In this document: positions 1-9,316 of the stretch, piece after piece
Layout: every line of letters starts with the position of its first letter
How positions within the stretch are numbered: position 1 is the stretch's first letter
DNA from: Glycine soja
Lineage: Eukaryota; Streptophyta; Magnoliopsida; Fabales; Fabaceae
Assembly: GCF_004193775.1 (NCBI RefSeq)
Contig: NC_041021.1
Location: 20,118,632-20,182,631, forward strand
Reading direction: 5' to 3'
Length of the DNA stretch: 64,000 bases
Position numbers and translations under genes: made by a program
Notes under the pieces: generated by a model
What the model saw: only the letters and a program-made list of their open reading frames with translations
Databases searched by the model: none
Told to the model about the DNA's origin: nothing

Positions 1-150
1 TTACGGATTGTGCATCAATATTTTTTGGTTTTCCGGCATGTCCTGGAATTTCACAAATTGCCTAATGATGGGTGCCAAGCACCTCACAAGGACCAAAGAA
101 AGGTCGCATGTCATCAAGCAAAGGTCCCCGGACGAAATTAGGGTATGACA
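1..150 (-). repeat. U3 start of the Ogre-like 3' LTR (truncated by the window)
   Basis: This stretch matches 14970-15119, the outer end of the other LTR, base for base over 150 positions. It ends with GGGTATGACA, the complement of the LTR start TGTCATACCC. The rest of the LTR lies to the left of the window. Confidence 0.9.
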
Positions 151-175
151 GTTGCCCCTCTTTACTTGTCTTTTA
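151..175 (-). promoter_or_regulatory. Polypurine tract of the Ogre-like element
   Basis: On the minus strand this is a purine-rich run (AAGTAAAGAGGGGCAAC) directly abutting the LTR start TGTCATACCC. That is the expected position and composition for the plus-strand primer site of an LTR retrotransposon. Confidence 0.7.
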
Positions 176-280
176 TTGGAGATAAAAGGAAAGTAAAGAT
201 AAGACACTAATTTCGTTCCTCTCGATTTGACGAGAGTCGCGGGTGACCATAAAATCTCCACATGCAAATGACTTGTTGTT

Positions 281-800
281 CCAGGAATTTCACAAATTGC
301 CTAATGATGGGTGCCAAGCACCTCACAAGGACCAAAGAAAGGTCGCATGTCATCAAGCAAAGGTCCCCGGACGAAAATTAGGGTATGACACTAATTTCGC
401 TCCTCTCGGTTGACGAGAGTCGCGGGTGACCATGACTTGTCATTCCCGGAATTTCACAAATTGCCTAATGATGGGTGTCAAGCACCTCACAAGGACCAAA
501 GAAAGGTCGCATGTCATCAAGCAAAGGTCCCCGGACGAAAATTAGTGTATGACACTAATTTCGCTCCTCTCGGTTGACGAGAGTCGCGGGTGACCATGAC
601 TTGTCGTTCCCGGATTTTCACAAATTGCCTAATGATGGGTGCCAAGCACCTCACAAGGACCAAAGAAAGGTCGCATGTCATCAAGCAAAGGTCCCCGGAC
701 GAAAATTAGTGTATGACACTAATTTCGCTCCTCTCGGTTGACGAGAGTCGCGGGTGACCATGAAATTTCCACATGTAAATGACTTGTTGTTCCCGGAGGA
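281..800 (-). repeat. 164-bp tandem repeats derived from the LTR/PPT junction
   Basis: The string CACAAATTGC starts at 52 (in the LTR), 291, 455 and 619. The last three are exactly 164 bp apart. Each unit contains the outer LTR end (through GTATGACA) joined to a piece resembling sequence just inside the LTR (CTAATTTCG...CGCGGGTGACCATG). A copy of the LTR terminus has therefore been amplified in tandem inside the element. Each unit holds perfect small stems, CTCTCG/CGAGAG and GGTGC/GCACC. Confidence 0.9.
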
Positions 801-869
801 ACAAAAGGTGCAGAAGACTATGTCAGCCTCTGCATGCTATCAAGCGTTCTGTCTTACAGATAGCAAAAG

Positions 870-1990
870 AATGTTTATACGGATAACCACTCGGGTATTT
901 CCGCGTATCATCGGGCCCGCCGCCTCTGGATGACACAAGGGTGCGGATAACCGTAAGGTATCTCCGCGTATCATCGGGCCCGCCGCCTCTGGATGATACA
1001 AGGGTGCAGAATGACCAAATTTTGTCTCTGCTTGTCATCGGGCCCGCCGCCTCTGGATGACAAAAGGGTGCGGATAACCGTAAGGTATCTCCGCGTATCA
1101 TCGGGCCCGCCGCCTCTGGATGATACAAGGGTGCAGAATGACCAAATTTTGTCTCTGCGTGTCATCGGGCCCGCCGCCTCTGGATGACAAAAGGGTGCAG
1201 ATAACCGTAAGGTATCTCCGCGTATCATCGGGCCCGCCGCCTCTGGATGATACTAGGGTGCAGAATGACCAAATTTTGTCTCTGCTTGTCATCGGGCCCG
1301 CCGCCTCTGGATGACAAAAGGGTGCGGATAACCGTAAGGTATCTCCGCGTATCATCGGGCCCGCCGCCTCTGGATGATACTAGGGTGCAGAATGACCAAA
1401 TTTTGTCTCTGCTTGTCATCGGGCCCGCCGCCTCTGGATGATACTAGGGTGCAGAATGACCAAATTTTGTCTCTGCTTGTCATCGGGCCCGCCGCCTCTG
1501 GATGACAAAAGGGTGCGGATAACCGTAAGGTATCTCCGCGTATCATCGGGCCCGCCGCCTCTGGATGATACAAGGGTGCAGAATGACCAAATTTTGTCTC
1601 TGCGTGTCATCGGGCCCGCCGCCTCTGGATGACACAAGGGTGCGGATAACCGTAAGGTATCTCCGCGTGTCATCGGGCCCGCCGCCTCTGGATGACAAAA
1701 GGATGCGGATAACCGTAAGGTATCTCCGCGTGTCATCGGGCCCACCGCCTCTGGATGACACAAGGGTGCAGAATGACCAAATGTTGTCTCTGCGTGTCAT
1801 CAGGCCCGCCGCCTCTGGATGACACAAGGGTGCGGATAACCGTAAGGTATCTCTGCGTGTCATCGGGCCCGCCGCCTCTGGATGACACAAGGGTGCAGAA
1901 TGACCAAATTTTGTCTCTGCGTGTCATCGGGCCCGCCGCCTCTAGATGACAAAAGGGTGCAGATAACCGTAAGGTGTCTCCGCGGGCTAC
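870..1990 (-). repeat. 63/64-bp double-hairpin satellite-like array, about 17 units
   Basis: The core GGGCCCGCCGCCTCTG recurs with unit starts near 911, 974, 1038, 1101, 1165, 1228, 1292, 1355, 1419, 1483, 1546, 1610, 1673, 1736, 1800, 1863 and 1927. Two unit types (64 bp with GCAGAATGACC, 63 bp with GCGGATAACC) mostly alternate, giving a 127-bp higher-order period. Each unit has two potential hairpins: an 8-bp stem around the G/C core, and a 5-bp stem GCAGA/TCTGC or GCGGA/TCCGC. The arms change together between variants (see findings). Long ORFs across the array are artefacts of a period-3-compatible repeat. Confidence 0.93.
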
Positions 1991-2025
1991 CAGCTCTTGG
2001 GTCATGGTAACAGAAAGCGGTGCGG

Positions 2026-2095
2026 TCGACAAAAGCGAGGCTTTTGCTCCTACGTATCCTCCAATGAGGAACTCAGACCTACGTAGTTCTGGATA
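2026..2095 (-). repeat. TACGTAG stem-loop motif, copy 1 (3' region of the element)
   Basis: CCTACGTATCCTC followed by GAGGA and then CCTACGTAGTTC, preceded by GTCGACAAAAGCGAGGCTTTTGC. The outer CTACGTA/TACGTAG and inner TCCTC/GAGGA arms can pair. The same block occurs twice in the LTR (about 13293-13366 and 13579-13650). Confidence 0.75.
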
Positions 2096-2143
2096 ACTTG
2101 TGAGACTTGAAAAAGTCTCGGTGTTTTCTCCACTAAAATGCAA

Positions 2144-2750
2144 ACATGCTTTAGCAAAGAGACAAATATTCCAACTGATTAGAGCAGCATATGCCTTTTT
2201 GAGTGAAAAACAATGCGTCTACCGGGGAAGGAGAGTATGCTGATGAAATTTTCTCATAACCATAAATGAGATTTTGGATGTTAGCATTTCGTTTCTAAAT
2301 GACCATTTAGAGGAAACACTGGGTTCGACAAAAATAGAAGAAAATCACTCAAAGTATATCAATCTCGCACAGGTAAGTGTTTCATCCTAATTCCGAACCA
2401 TAGATATGTCATGACTTGACTTTGCAAATTATTTCCTATCAAATCAAAAATTACATGCGTGATCATGGATCAATAGGGCTTCCCTTGGGAATGGGTTCTT
2501 TTGGTGGGTTTTTCGGCTTTTGTGTGTTTTTGGCTTTTGATTTTTTGTTGGCTTTTCCTTTTCTGTTTTTGTTTAGTGTGGGGCGAAAAAGTCGCTAGCG
2601 CACTGATTTTGGTTGGCAATTAAAGGGAGAAGACCATTTTAGGTCATGGTTTCCTTTCCTTCTTTTTGTTCATTTGGTGACAATTCTGTATTGTTCAGAT
2701 ATTGTCCGGTCTAAAGACCTCTCTGCACATTTCTTCTGGTTTCTTTGACC
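2144..2750. other. Element 3' UTR spacer, nothing recognised
   Basis: Between the 63/64-bp array and the pyrimidine tract I see no coding similarity, repeat array or structure. Short ORFs here have no recognisable content. Confidence 0.5.
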
Positions 2751-2754
2751 AGGA

Positions 2755-2925
2755 GCTTTCTTCTTTTTTTTTTTTTTTACTTTCTCCCATTCTTTGGTTG
2801 GGACTTTTCTTTCTTTTCTTTTTTCTTTCTCCCTCTCTTTGATTGGGAATTTCCTTTCTTTTCTTTTTGCTTTCTCTTTGATTGGAAATTTTCCTTCTTT
2901 CCTTTTTTGCTTCCGAGGGTAAGGA
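2755..2925 (-). repeat. Polypyrimidine tract with imperfect internal repeats (purine-rich on the element strand)
   Basis: A run of T and C with TTTGATTGGGAATTTCC-like repeats about 40-50 bp apart. On the element's coding strand it is nearly all purine. Apparent Lys/Glu-rich or Phe-rich ORFs through it reflect base composition only. Confidence 0.7.
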
Positions 2926-2935
2926 TTATAGTGAG

Positions 2936-3370
2936 TCATGATTTTGGCTCAAGGTTTGTAGAATGGCTAGACATGATACATGTCGGGGTTTGGTTTGGCT
3001 CAAGGATAAAAGGGGTGGCCCACATTATTTCCATGACACAAATGCAAAAATGATGATTTGGAAACTTTATGCAAAACTGGTCATGCATGCACCTATGCGG
3101 ACACTCAAGTGTCAAATTTTTATGGTCATGTGATGCTAGGGCTCAGGATTCATTTCCTCTATTTTAGTCAACCCAATGTTTCCAAAATATGTTCTTTTAT
3201 CCATTTGTGCATTCATCCAAGTCCATTTCGGGCGTCCGGGAAAATCTTCACAGCATTCACCCTTCAGGTGTATACACATTTTTTCAAAAACTAGTTATGA
3301 TCAGTGAATTTTTCCAAAGAAAAGTTGGAAGTCATCTCTTTTCAAAAGCATGTTGGTTTTTCAGCTTGAC
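2936..3370 (-). repeat. Conserved 3' UTR block, shared with the remnant at 58130-58590
   Basis: Several colinear strings match 58130-58590, for example ATTTCCATGA, GGACACTCAA, AAGTCCATTT-like, TTCACCCT and TTTTTCAAAGAAAA, then AAAAGCATGTTGGTTTTT. This shows two diverged members of the same Ogre-like family sharing a non-coding 3' block, both in minus orientation. No ORF of interest. Confidence 0.75.
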
Positions 3371-3454
3371 AACTTATTTTTTCTTTTTTCTCCTTCTTTT
3401 TTTTTATCATTATCATTTGTTTATTTCTTTTTCTTGTTTGTTTTTTTTTTCTTC

Positions 3455-3800
3455 TTTTTTTCATGAGGTATTTTGCTACCTAAACATGTGCATATTTTTG
3501 TGAGGTATTTTTGCTATATACATGCATATCCAAGGTATCTTGCCACCTAAACATACATATATATGTTTTGTGAGGTATTTTTTTGCTACATACACGCACA
3601 TCTAAGGTATCTCTCTACCTAAACATACAAATATATATTTTGTGAAGTATTTTTTTGTTTACATACACGCACATCTAAGGTATCTCTCTACCCAAACATA
3701 CATATGTATATTTTGTGAAGTATTTTTTTGTTTACATACATGCATATCTAAGGTATTTTCACTACCTAAACATACATATATATATTTTGTGAGGTATGAC
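3455..3800 (-). repeat. Tandem array of about 70-74 bp units (5 copies)
   Basis: TTTTGTGAGGTATTTTT-like starts lie near 3501, 3571, 3643, 3716 and 3790. Most units also carry AGGTA(6-7 nt)TACCT with a variable loop, followed by AAACATAC, so the array has a conserved small stem. AT-rich otherwise. Confidence 0.8.
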
Positions 3801-3904
3801 TACCTTCCGAGCTTGCGCTTGTTTTATTTAAATCCCCAGGATCATGAGCAACTAGGTGCGTCCTACTATAAAAAGTGATCAAATAACAAGCATAGATTCA
3901 AAAG

Positions 3905-4860
3905 GTACTAGGTTGCCTCCTAGTAGCGCTTCTTTAACGTCTTTAGCTGGACGCATGATGGCTTGTAGGTCACGGACCTAGTACTTTGCTTACCTTTGGC
4001 TTTGGACTTGGTCTCCTGCTGGTCGGCCATGTGTCGTAGGCAACGCTCTAACCTTTTTGCGGATGAGCTGAGGTGAACTCTAGAGGTGGTGGCGGTGTGT
4101 CTATTGCCCGCTACCGGCCATCCCAATGCTGCTGTGGTGTTTCGCTCTGCGCCTGCCTGGGGGCGCAGTACTTCTTGATGAAAGCTCGATTAGTAGGGGG
4201 CCTGATGCCCTTGCTGGAGGTGACAGGTACTCCCTAGAACTGACAGAGACCCGTATTTAGAGCTGGCAACTCCAAGACCCTGTTGGCCTTCTTCGGGTCC
4301 ACTAGGTGTCTTGCGGGCACAATCCCTGCAAACAATAGATGACATCAGAAATCAGTTGGGGGAGGTGCATACTTACCTATGCCACGACGACATGAACTTG
4401 CTGGGGGGAACGGGCGCCCTGTAGGGCCGACAGAGGCCCGTAACCAGAGCTGGAAACCCCAGGGCCCTGTTGGACTTCTTCAGGTCCACTGGGTGTCTTT
4501 GTGGGTGCGATCCCTGCAAATAATAGATGGTATCAGAAATCAGTTGAACCATATGCATACTTACCCATGTCGGGACGACACAGACCAACTGATACTTTTG
4601 CAGGGGGAGATTGGCATTGCGGTCGCTGGGCAGAATGTTGCTAAGTAGCAATGTCATCTATATCTGTGTAAGAGTGGTCATGTTGGTGCGCATGATCCGC
4701 ACTCGTCTCTTTGGAGCGGCACGGGTGAAATCTTGCCCCGGTATGCATAGTAGCTGTGTGATAGCCTCCCTCTCTGGTTGTGCTCGCACAGTTGGCCCTC
4801 CTCCAATATCAGGGGGTGGCCCAGGAACCGTTAAAAGGAAACTACTGGTCCCTTAACCGG
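3905..4860 (-). pseudogene. Fragment of a 'putative plant transposon protein' type ORF with a duplicated exon-like block
   Basis: Minus-strand frames contain segments typical of a protein family carried by many plant LTR elements (the family I know as putative plant transposon protein, Pfam PF20167; recalled, not searched). Examples are RRVRIMRTNMTTL, MTLLLSNILPSDRNA and RALGFPALVTGLCR. The block at about 4380-4570 is duplicated at about 4195-4375, each copy followed on the minus strand by GTAAGTATGCA...TTTGCAG, which looks like an intron. Stops and frame changes occur throughout. At the downstream end (3908-3952) lies GGTTGCCTCCTAGTAGCGCTT, a motif also seen at 22319-22365. It probably represents an accessory ORF of the element. 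The function of this protein family is unknown. Confidence 0.6.
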
Positions 4861-4940
4861 GAGTGCAAGTCTCGGTTAAGCATTTAAGGACAGAGGACCT
4901 TAAACTCTCTTAAGGTGCGGATGTGGAGCACACTGAAAAT

Positions 4941-5373
4941 GAGGACACGTAGCCCTCTAAAAGTGAGGGCGTGGAGCCCTCTCAAGGCGAGGATGTGTAG
5001 TCCTCTGGAGGTGAGGGCGTGCAGCCCTCTGTTGGCAAGGACGTGTAGTCCTCTTCAGGGTGAGGGCATGCAACCCTCTGTTGGCGAGGACGTGTAGTCC
5101 TCTCAAGGTGAGGGCGTGCAGCCCTCTGTTGGCGAGGACGTGTAGTCCTCTCAAGGTGAGGGCGTACAGCCCTCTGTTGGCGAGGACGTGTAGTCCTCTC
5201 AAGGTGAGGGTGTGCAGCCCTCTGTTGGCGAGGACGTGTAGTCCTCTAAAGGCGAGGACGTGTAGTCCTCTAAAGGCGAGGACGTGTAGTCCTCTAAAGG
5301 CGAGGACGTGTAGTCCTCTCAAGGTGAGGACGTGCAGTCCTCTCAAGGTGAGGACGTGCAGTCCTCTGAAGGC
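4941..5373 (-). repeat. 24-bp hairpin minisatellite, about 18 units
   Basis: Units follow GAGGAC-GTGTA-GTCCTC or GAGGGC-GTGCA-GCCCTC plus a 7-nt linker (TCAAGGT, TGTTGGC or TAAAGGC). The two unit types alternate in the left two thirds; the right third is homogenised to the first type. Each unit is an inverted repeat with 6-bp arms and a 5-nt loop, and the arms covary. Because 24 is a multiple of 3, both strands stay open; these ORFs (4957-5500) are not taken as genes. Confidence 0.93.
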
Positions 5374-5374
5374 G

Positions 5375-5870
5375 ATAGGTACAAGTACCCAAGGGTCCAC
5401 CCTTATGAGAAAGCAAGAAATCGACTCATCGAAAGGGCCGGTCATCCCAAATCCACAAGATTTGGACATTAGATGTAGGAAATCTATGCAGTTAACATGA
5501 TTTTTAGGGATGCAGATGCATGCAACCTTTGTCGTGAAATTTGGTAAATGCGGACTTCATATGAAACAATGCAATGTAATGGAAAGTTGTACAATGTTCA
5601 TGACATTCTTTCCCTATTTTGTGATTTTGATTTTGATTTGATCTTTTTTGGAAAACACAAATTGACTGTCCTTTTGAAAGAGGTGATAGTCCATGCAACC
5701 TTATCCTATCATTTGCAAATCTCTCCGAGAACTCCCTCAGAGTGTGTGTTCTGTTTGATTTAGTCATTTGACCATTTTGGAGTGATGGCAATGGAGTCGT
5801 TTGATGTTTAATCAATCCATTGAAATCCTAGGGTTTGTCCCCCCTTTTTTTTGTTGAAAACATCGATGGG
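5375..5870. other. Element 3' region spacer, nothing recognised
   Basis: No homology, array or strong inverted repeat noticed. Short ORFs are present on both strands without recognisable domains. Confidence 0.45.
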
Positions 5871-6255
5871 TGAGAACTTTTGATCGACCCCTATGTTCAC
5901 TTGAGGCTCATGCATGGTGCCCCTCATTGCCCCAGTGTAAGGCTTTGAGGTACAATTCGTTGTCTTTCATCATGACCTTGTAGGAGGGAACCTATTGGGT
6001 GAGAACTTCTAATCTGCCCCTAGGTTCACTTGAGGCTCATGCATGATGCCCCTTATTGCCCCAGTGTAAGGCTTTGAGGTACCAATCGTTGTCTTTCGTC
6101 ATGACCTTGTAGGAGGGAACCTATTGGGTGAGAACTTCTAATCTGCCCTTAGGTTCGCTTGAGGTTTATGCATGGTGCCTTTCATTGCCCCAGTGTAGGG
6201 CTATGAGGTAACCATCGTTGTCTTGTTTTCAAAGCCTTGTAGTGAGGAAGAATGA
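5871..6255 (-). repeat. 129-bp tandem repeats, 3 copies
   Basis: TGAGAACTT starts at 5871, 6000 and 6129 (period 129). Units share AGGTTCACTTGAGG, GCCCCAGTGTA, CTTTGAGGTA and CCTTGTAGGAGGGAACC. The third copy is the most diverged and incomplete. Confidence 0.88.
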
Positions 6256-6344
6256 AAGAAGCAGTTGATTCTTGCAAAAAGAATTTTTCCAAGGACGAGA
6301 AATAGTTGAAGGATTTTTTGATGGATTAAGTCAAATGACTCCTA

Positions 6345-7081
6345 TGTAGAAGCAAGATGTTTTGATGATGCCAAAGGATCAAGTGCTTCCAAGTTTTATT
6401 CAAGACAAGAATCCAAGAATCCAAGAAAATCAAGATATATGATCAAGTTGATCTCTTTAGAATCTTTAGGAAGAAGTTTCCAAATTGAAACAAACCAAGG
6501 TTTGACCAAAGAATTCTATCATTTCAATTTGAGATTTGCTCTCTGGTAATCGATTACCAGTAGTTAAAAATATTTTAATTCAAATTTTTAAAACCTGTAA
6601 TCGATTACATAAGTCTTGTAATTGATTACCAGAGGGGATTTTCAGAAAATAATTTCCAAGAGACATATCTATTCAAATGTTTTATGAACGACCATTCAAA
6701 TGTTTTAAAGAGAGTTTTTATTGCCCAAACAGTTTTATCCTCTCGAAAGATCAAGAGTATTTATGAACTGAAATGTCTTATCCTCTCAAAAAGGTTCCTT
6801 GGTCAACCACTTGCATATTCAATAAGGAATTTTGATTGGTCTTCATTGTACAATCTATCCCTTTTAAGAGAGATTTCTTCTTCTCTTCTTCTTACTTCTG
6901 AAAAGGGATTACGAGACTGAGAGTCTCTTGTTGTAGAGGATTCTTGAACACAAGGGAAGGGTTGTCCCTATGTGCATTGTTAATCCGAAAAGAGAGAGTG
7001 AAAGTTTAATTGGGGAATAATATTCGTATCTTAATTCAATCCCCTCTTCTTCTCAAGGTAACTAAGGCCATTTGTCCAACA
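6345..7081 (+). mobile_element. Solo LTR of a SIRE/Maximus-like copia element
   Basis: It begins TGTAGAAGCAAGATG and ends TTTGTCCAACA, the same termini as the LTRs at 28950-34476 read on the minus strand (TGTAGAAGCAAGC...CCAACA). It is flanked by a perfect 5-bp duplication, TCCTA, at 6340-6344 and 7082-7086. It contains GTAATCGATTAC-type palindromes (about 6548-6560 and 6597-6640) and the TTCAATCCCC...TTCTT motif near its end. No internal region is attached, so it is best read as the product of LTR-LTR recombination. It lies inside the Ogre-like element and is therefore younger than that insertion, or travelled with it. Confidence 0.88.
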
Positions 7082-7499
7082 TCCTATTCTTGATAACTCA
7101 CTTCTCTCTAAAAAGACAAACTTTCCAGGATGATAAAATGAGGTCACATGAACGTCTTGAAAGCACAGTCAATCAAATGTTTTTTTTTTCTTTTTGAACA
7201 CTTTTATTTTATTTTATTTTGAAACTTGTTTGTTTTGAACTTTACTCGTTTTTTTACGGCACCCCCACCAACGTGCAAGACGAGTAATCTCTGATTGAAC
7301 AGTCTTGGAAGTCAACACTCAGGAGCGCAGGTCGCTTGAGCAAACAGACCAATGGCTTGCACCCACATTCCGATGAAAGTTGAATAAGCAAACATGCGTT
7401 TGTGAGAGGATGAGGGACAAAGATATCAACTTTATCCATTTCATTTAACATTGTAGCTGTGGTTTACAATAATGGCATAAACTTGGAAACCCTGATGAA

Positions 7500-9316
7500 T
7501 CATTAGGGACACCTAACAACAGCTTTCAAAATTGCCCCATGTGTGGCATCTCTTGTCAATGTCAGGATTTACACGCAATTCTCCTCAAATTTCAGCCAGC
7601 CCGCATCAATTAGACCTTGCACCTTACGCTTCAGAGCCCTACCATGCTCAATGGAACGCCCCGGGGCTTCTCCGTGACAAGCACACGTTGCGTTCGAGTC
7701 GTATTCTCGGAGAAATGGAGGTTGATGAACCTTGGCTAGGGTTATGGCTACCATTGAATTATCAAGTAGATATGGGATCAAGTTTAGCATATGACAACGG
7801 AATTTGGGGTGAACCCTACAGGCTTTTTGCTGCAAAATTCCTTTTTGTTGGTGTTTTTTTTTGGTTTGTGCTAAAGGTGGTCTTCGTCATTGGAAGTGGG
7901 TAGACAGGCTTTGTGGTTGATTTAGGGATGGCCTTTGTGGATAACTGGGTGGTGGGTAAGGAGGAGGTTTGTTATTGACTGAGTAAAGACATTGTTGGGT
8001 TGGTGGGAAACTTGGCCGTATAGGAATGGCAGTCACAGCATGGGTTTCTCCCTCATCCTCACCCTCTTTATTTGCCCCAGTTTTCTCAGTCGTCCTAGTA
8101 GGATGATCAAATTTGCCTCTTTTTGGACCCACATTGATCCTTTCACTGGCGAAGACCAAATCTGCAAAGCTTTGAGGGTGCGCAGCCCACCATCTTTTCA
8201 TAGTAGAGTATCGATAATGTGTCTACCATCACGATCATCGTCTCCCTTTCCATCATTGGGGGTACCACCTGGGCCGCCAGATCCCTCCACCTTTTGGGCG
8301 TGTTCTTTGAAAGATCCGTCCCCCTTTTTGCAAATGTTCTGTAGTTGCATCCTATCCGGAACCATATCAAAATTGTACTGATACTGCCTAACAAAGGCAA
8401 CCATTAGGTCCTTCCAAGAATGGACTCGGGAAGATTCCAAGTTAGTGTACCAGGTAACAGCTACCCCAGTAAGACTTTCTTGGAAGGAATGTATTAGCAA
8501 TTCCTCATCTTTTGCGTATTCCCCCATCTTCTGACAATACATCTTTAGATGGTTCTTGGGACAAGTAGTCCCCTTGTACTTGTCAAGGTCCAGCACCTTG
8601 AACTTGGGAGGGGTGATGATATTGGGTTCTAGGAACAACTCTTTTAGGTTAGCAAAGGCATAATCTTCACCTCCTTCAATGGCCCTGAGCCTTTCCTCTA
8701 GATGATCCAACTTTCCCATTTCTGCCATAGCATGAGGGTTTTTAACCGCTGTGGAACGTGAGGGTTGTGGTTGTGGATGATATTGAGGGCCCTCCAAAGT
8801 GTTTTGCAGGGGTATACCACCAACTGCTTGCCCTTCAGCAGCATATTCGAGGCAAGGCTCGAAGTTGGCTAGATCGTGGTGGGGAATTTCATGTGTCTCC
8901 TCCATGGGTCGAGAGACATGTGCATGATCAGATTGAGGTTGTTGGCTCTTAATGAGTATGGGAGTGGAGTTATTGACATCCTCATTGGGAATGTACACCA
9001 CATTGGGTGGTGTATAGTTTGGGAGGCAAACCATATGGCGGGAAGGCATGCTTGTTTTGAATTTGCACATCATGGGGTCATCCGTACTTCCCAAATCTTT
9101 GCCTACCATATTTGAGGTTGGATGATTCATTTGCTTGAGGCCAGATGGGAGCATCGGGTTCACCTTAGCGACAGCGCTAGTAGCGGCAACTATAACCGCA
9201 TTGGCTTCCATTATCTTCTTCATGCTCATCATGGCCTCCATCATTGTGGCCATTTGCTCTTTCATGGCCTCCATGTCGGCCTTCATCTTCTCTCGTATCT
9301 CCTCTACTTCACCCAT
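7500..9316 (-). pseudogene. gag: gag pseudogene of the Ogre-like element
   Basis: The start ATG at 9316 opens a 372-codon frame. It begins with a coiled-coil-like Met/Glu/Lys-rich N-terminus (MGEVEEIREKMKADMEAMKE), followed by a retrotransposon gag domain around residues 210-340 (PPKFKVLDLDKYKGTTCP, VAVTWYTNLE, LMVAFVRQYQYN). An extra A in a CCCAAAAGG run near 8298 shifts the frame. The domain continues in other frames: RWRDLAAQVVPP at about 8300-8200, FADLVFASERINVG near 8150, and a post-gag segment at 7835-7569 with a CACHGEAPGRSIEH-like motif and LIDAGWL. The capsid protein would package element RNA. A homologous, still open copy is at 63003-64000. After about 7500 the element shows no protease or polymerase, so pol has been lost. 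Confidence 0.85.

Noticed and set aside
823..1949. Overlapping ORFs of 60-136 codons on both strands
   Set aside because: They run through the 63/64-bp tandem array and repeat the same short peptide; no start context or homology. Repeat artefact.
2670..3053. Lys/Glu-rich (minus) and Phe-rich (plus) ORFs
   Set aside because: They follow from a homopurine/homopyrimidine tract.
870..5373. CRISPR-like repeat arrays
   Set aside because: Units are directly tandem without unique spacers, the context is a plant retrotransposon, and no cas genes exist. Not CRISPR.
4957..5500. A 170-codon minus-strand and a 146-codon plus-strand ORF with 8-residue peptide repeats
   Set aside because: The unit length is 24 bp, so any frame stays open on both strands. 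No independent evidence for translation.
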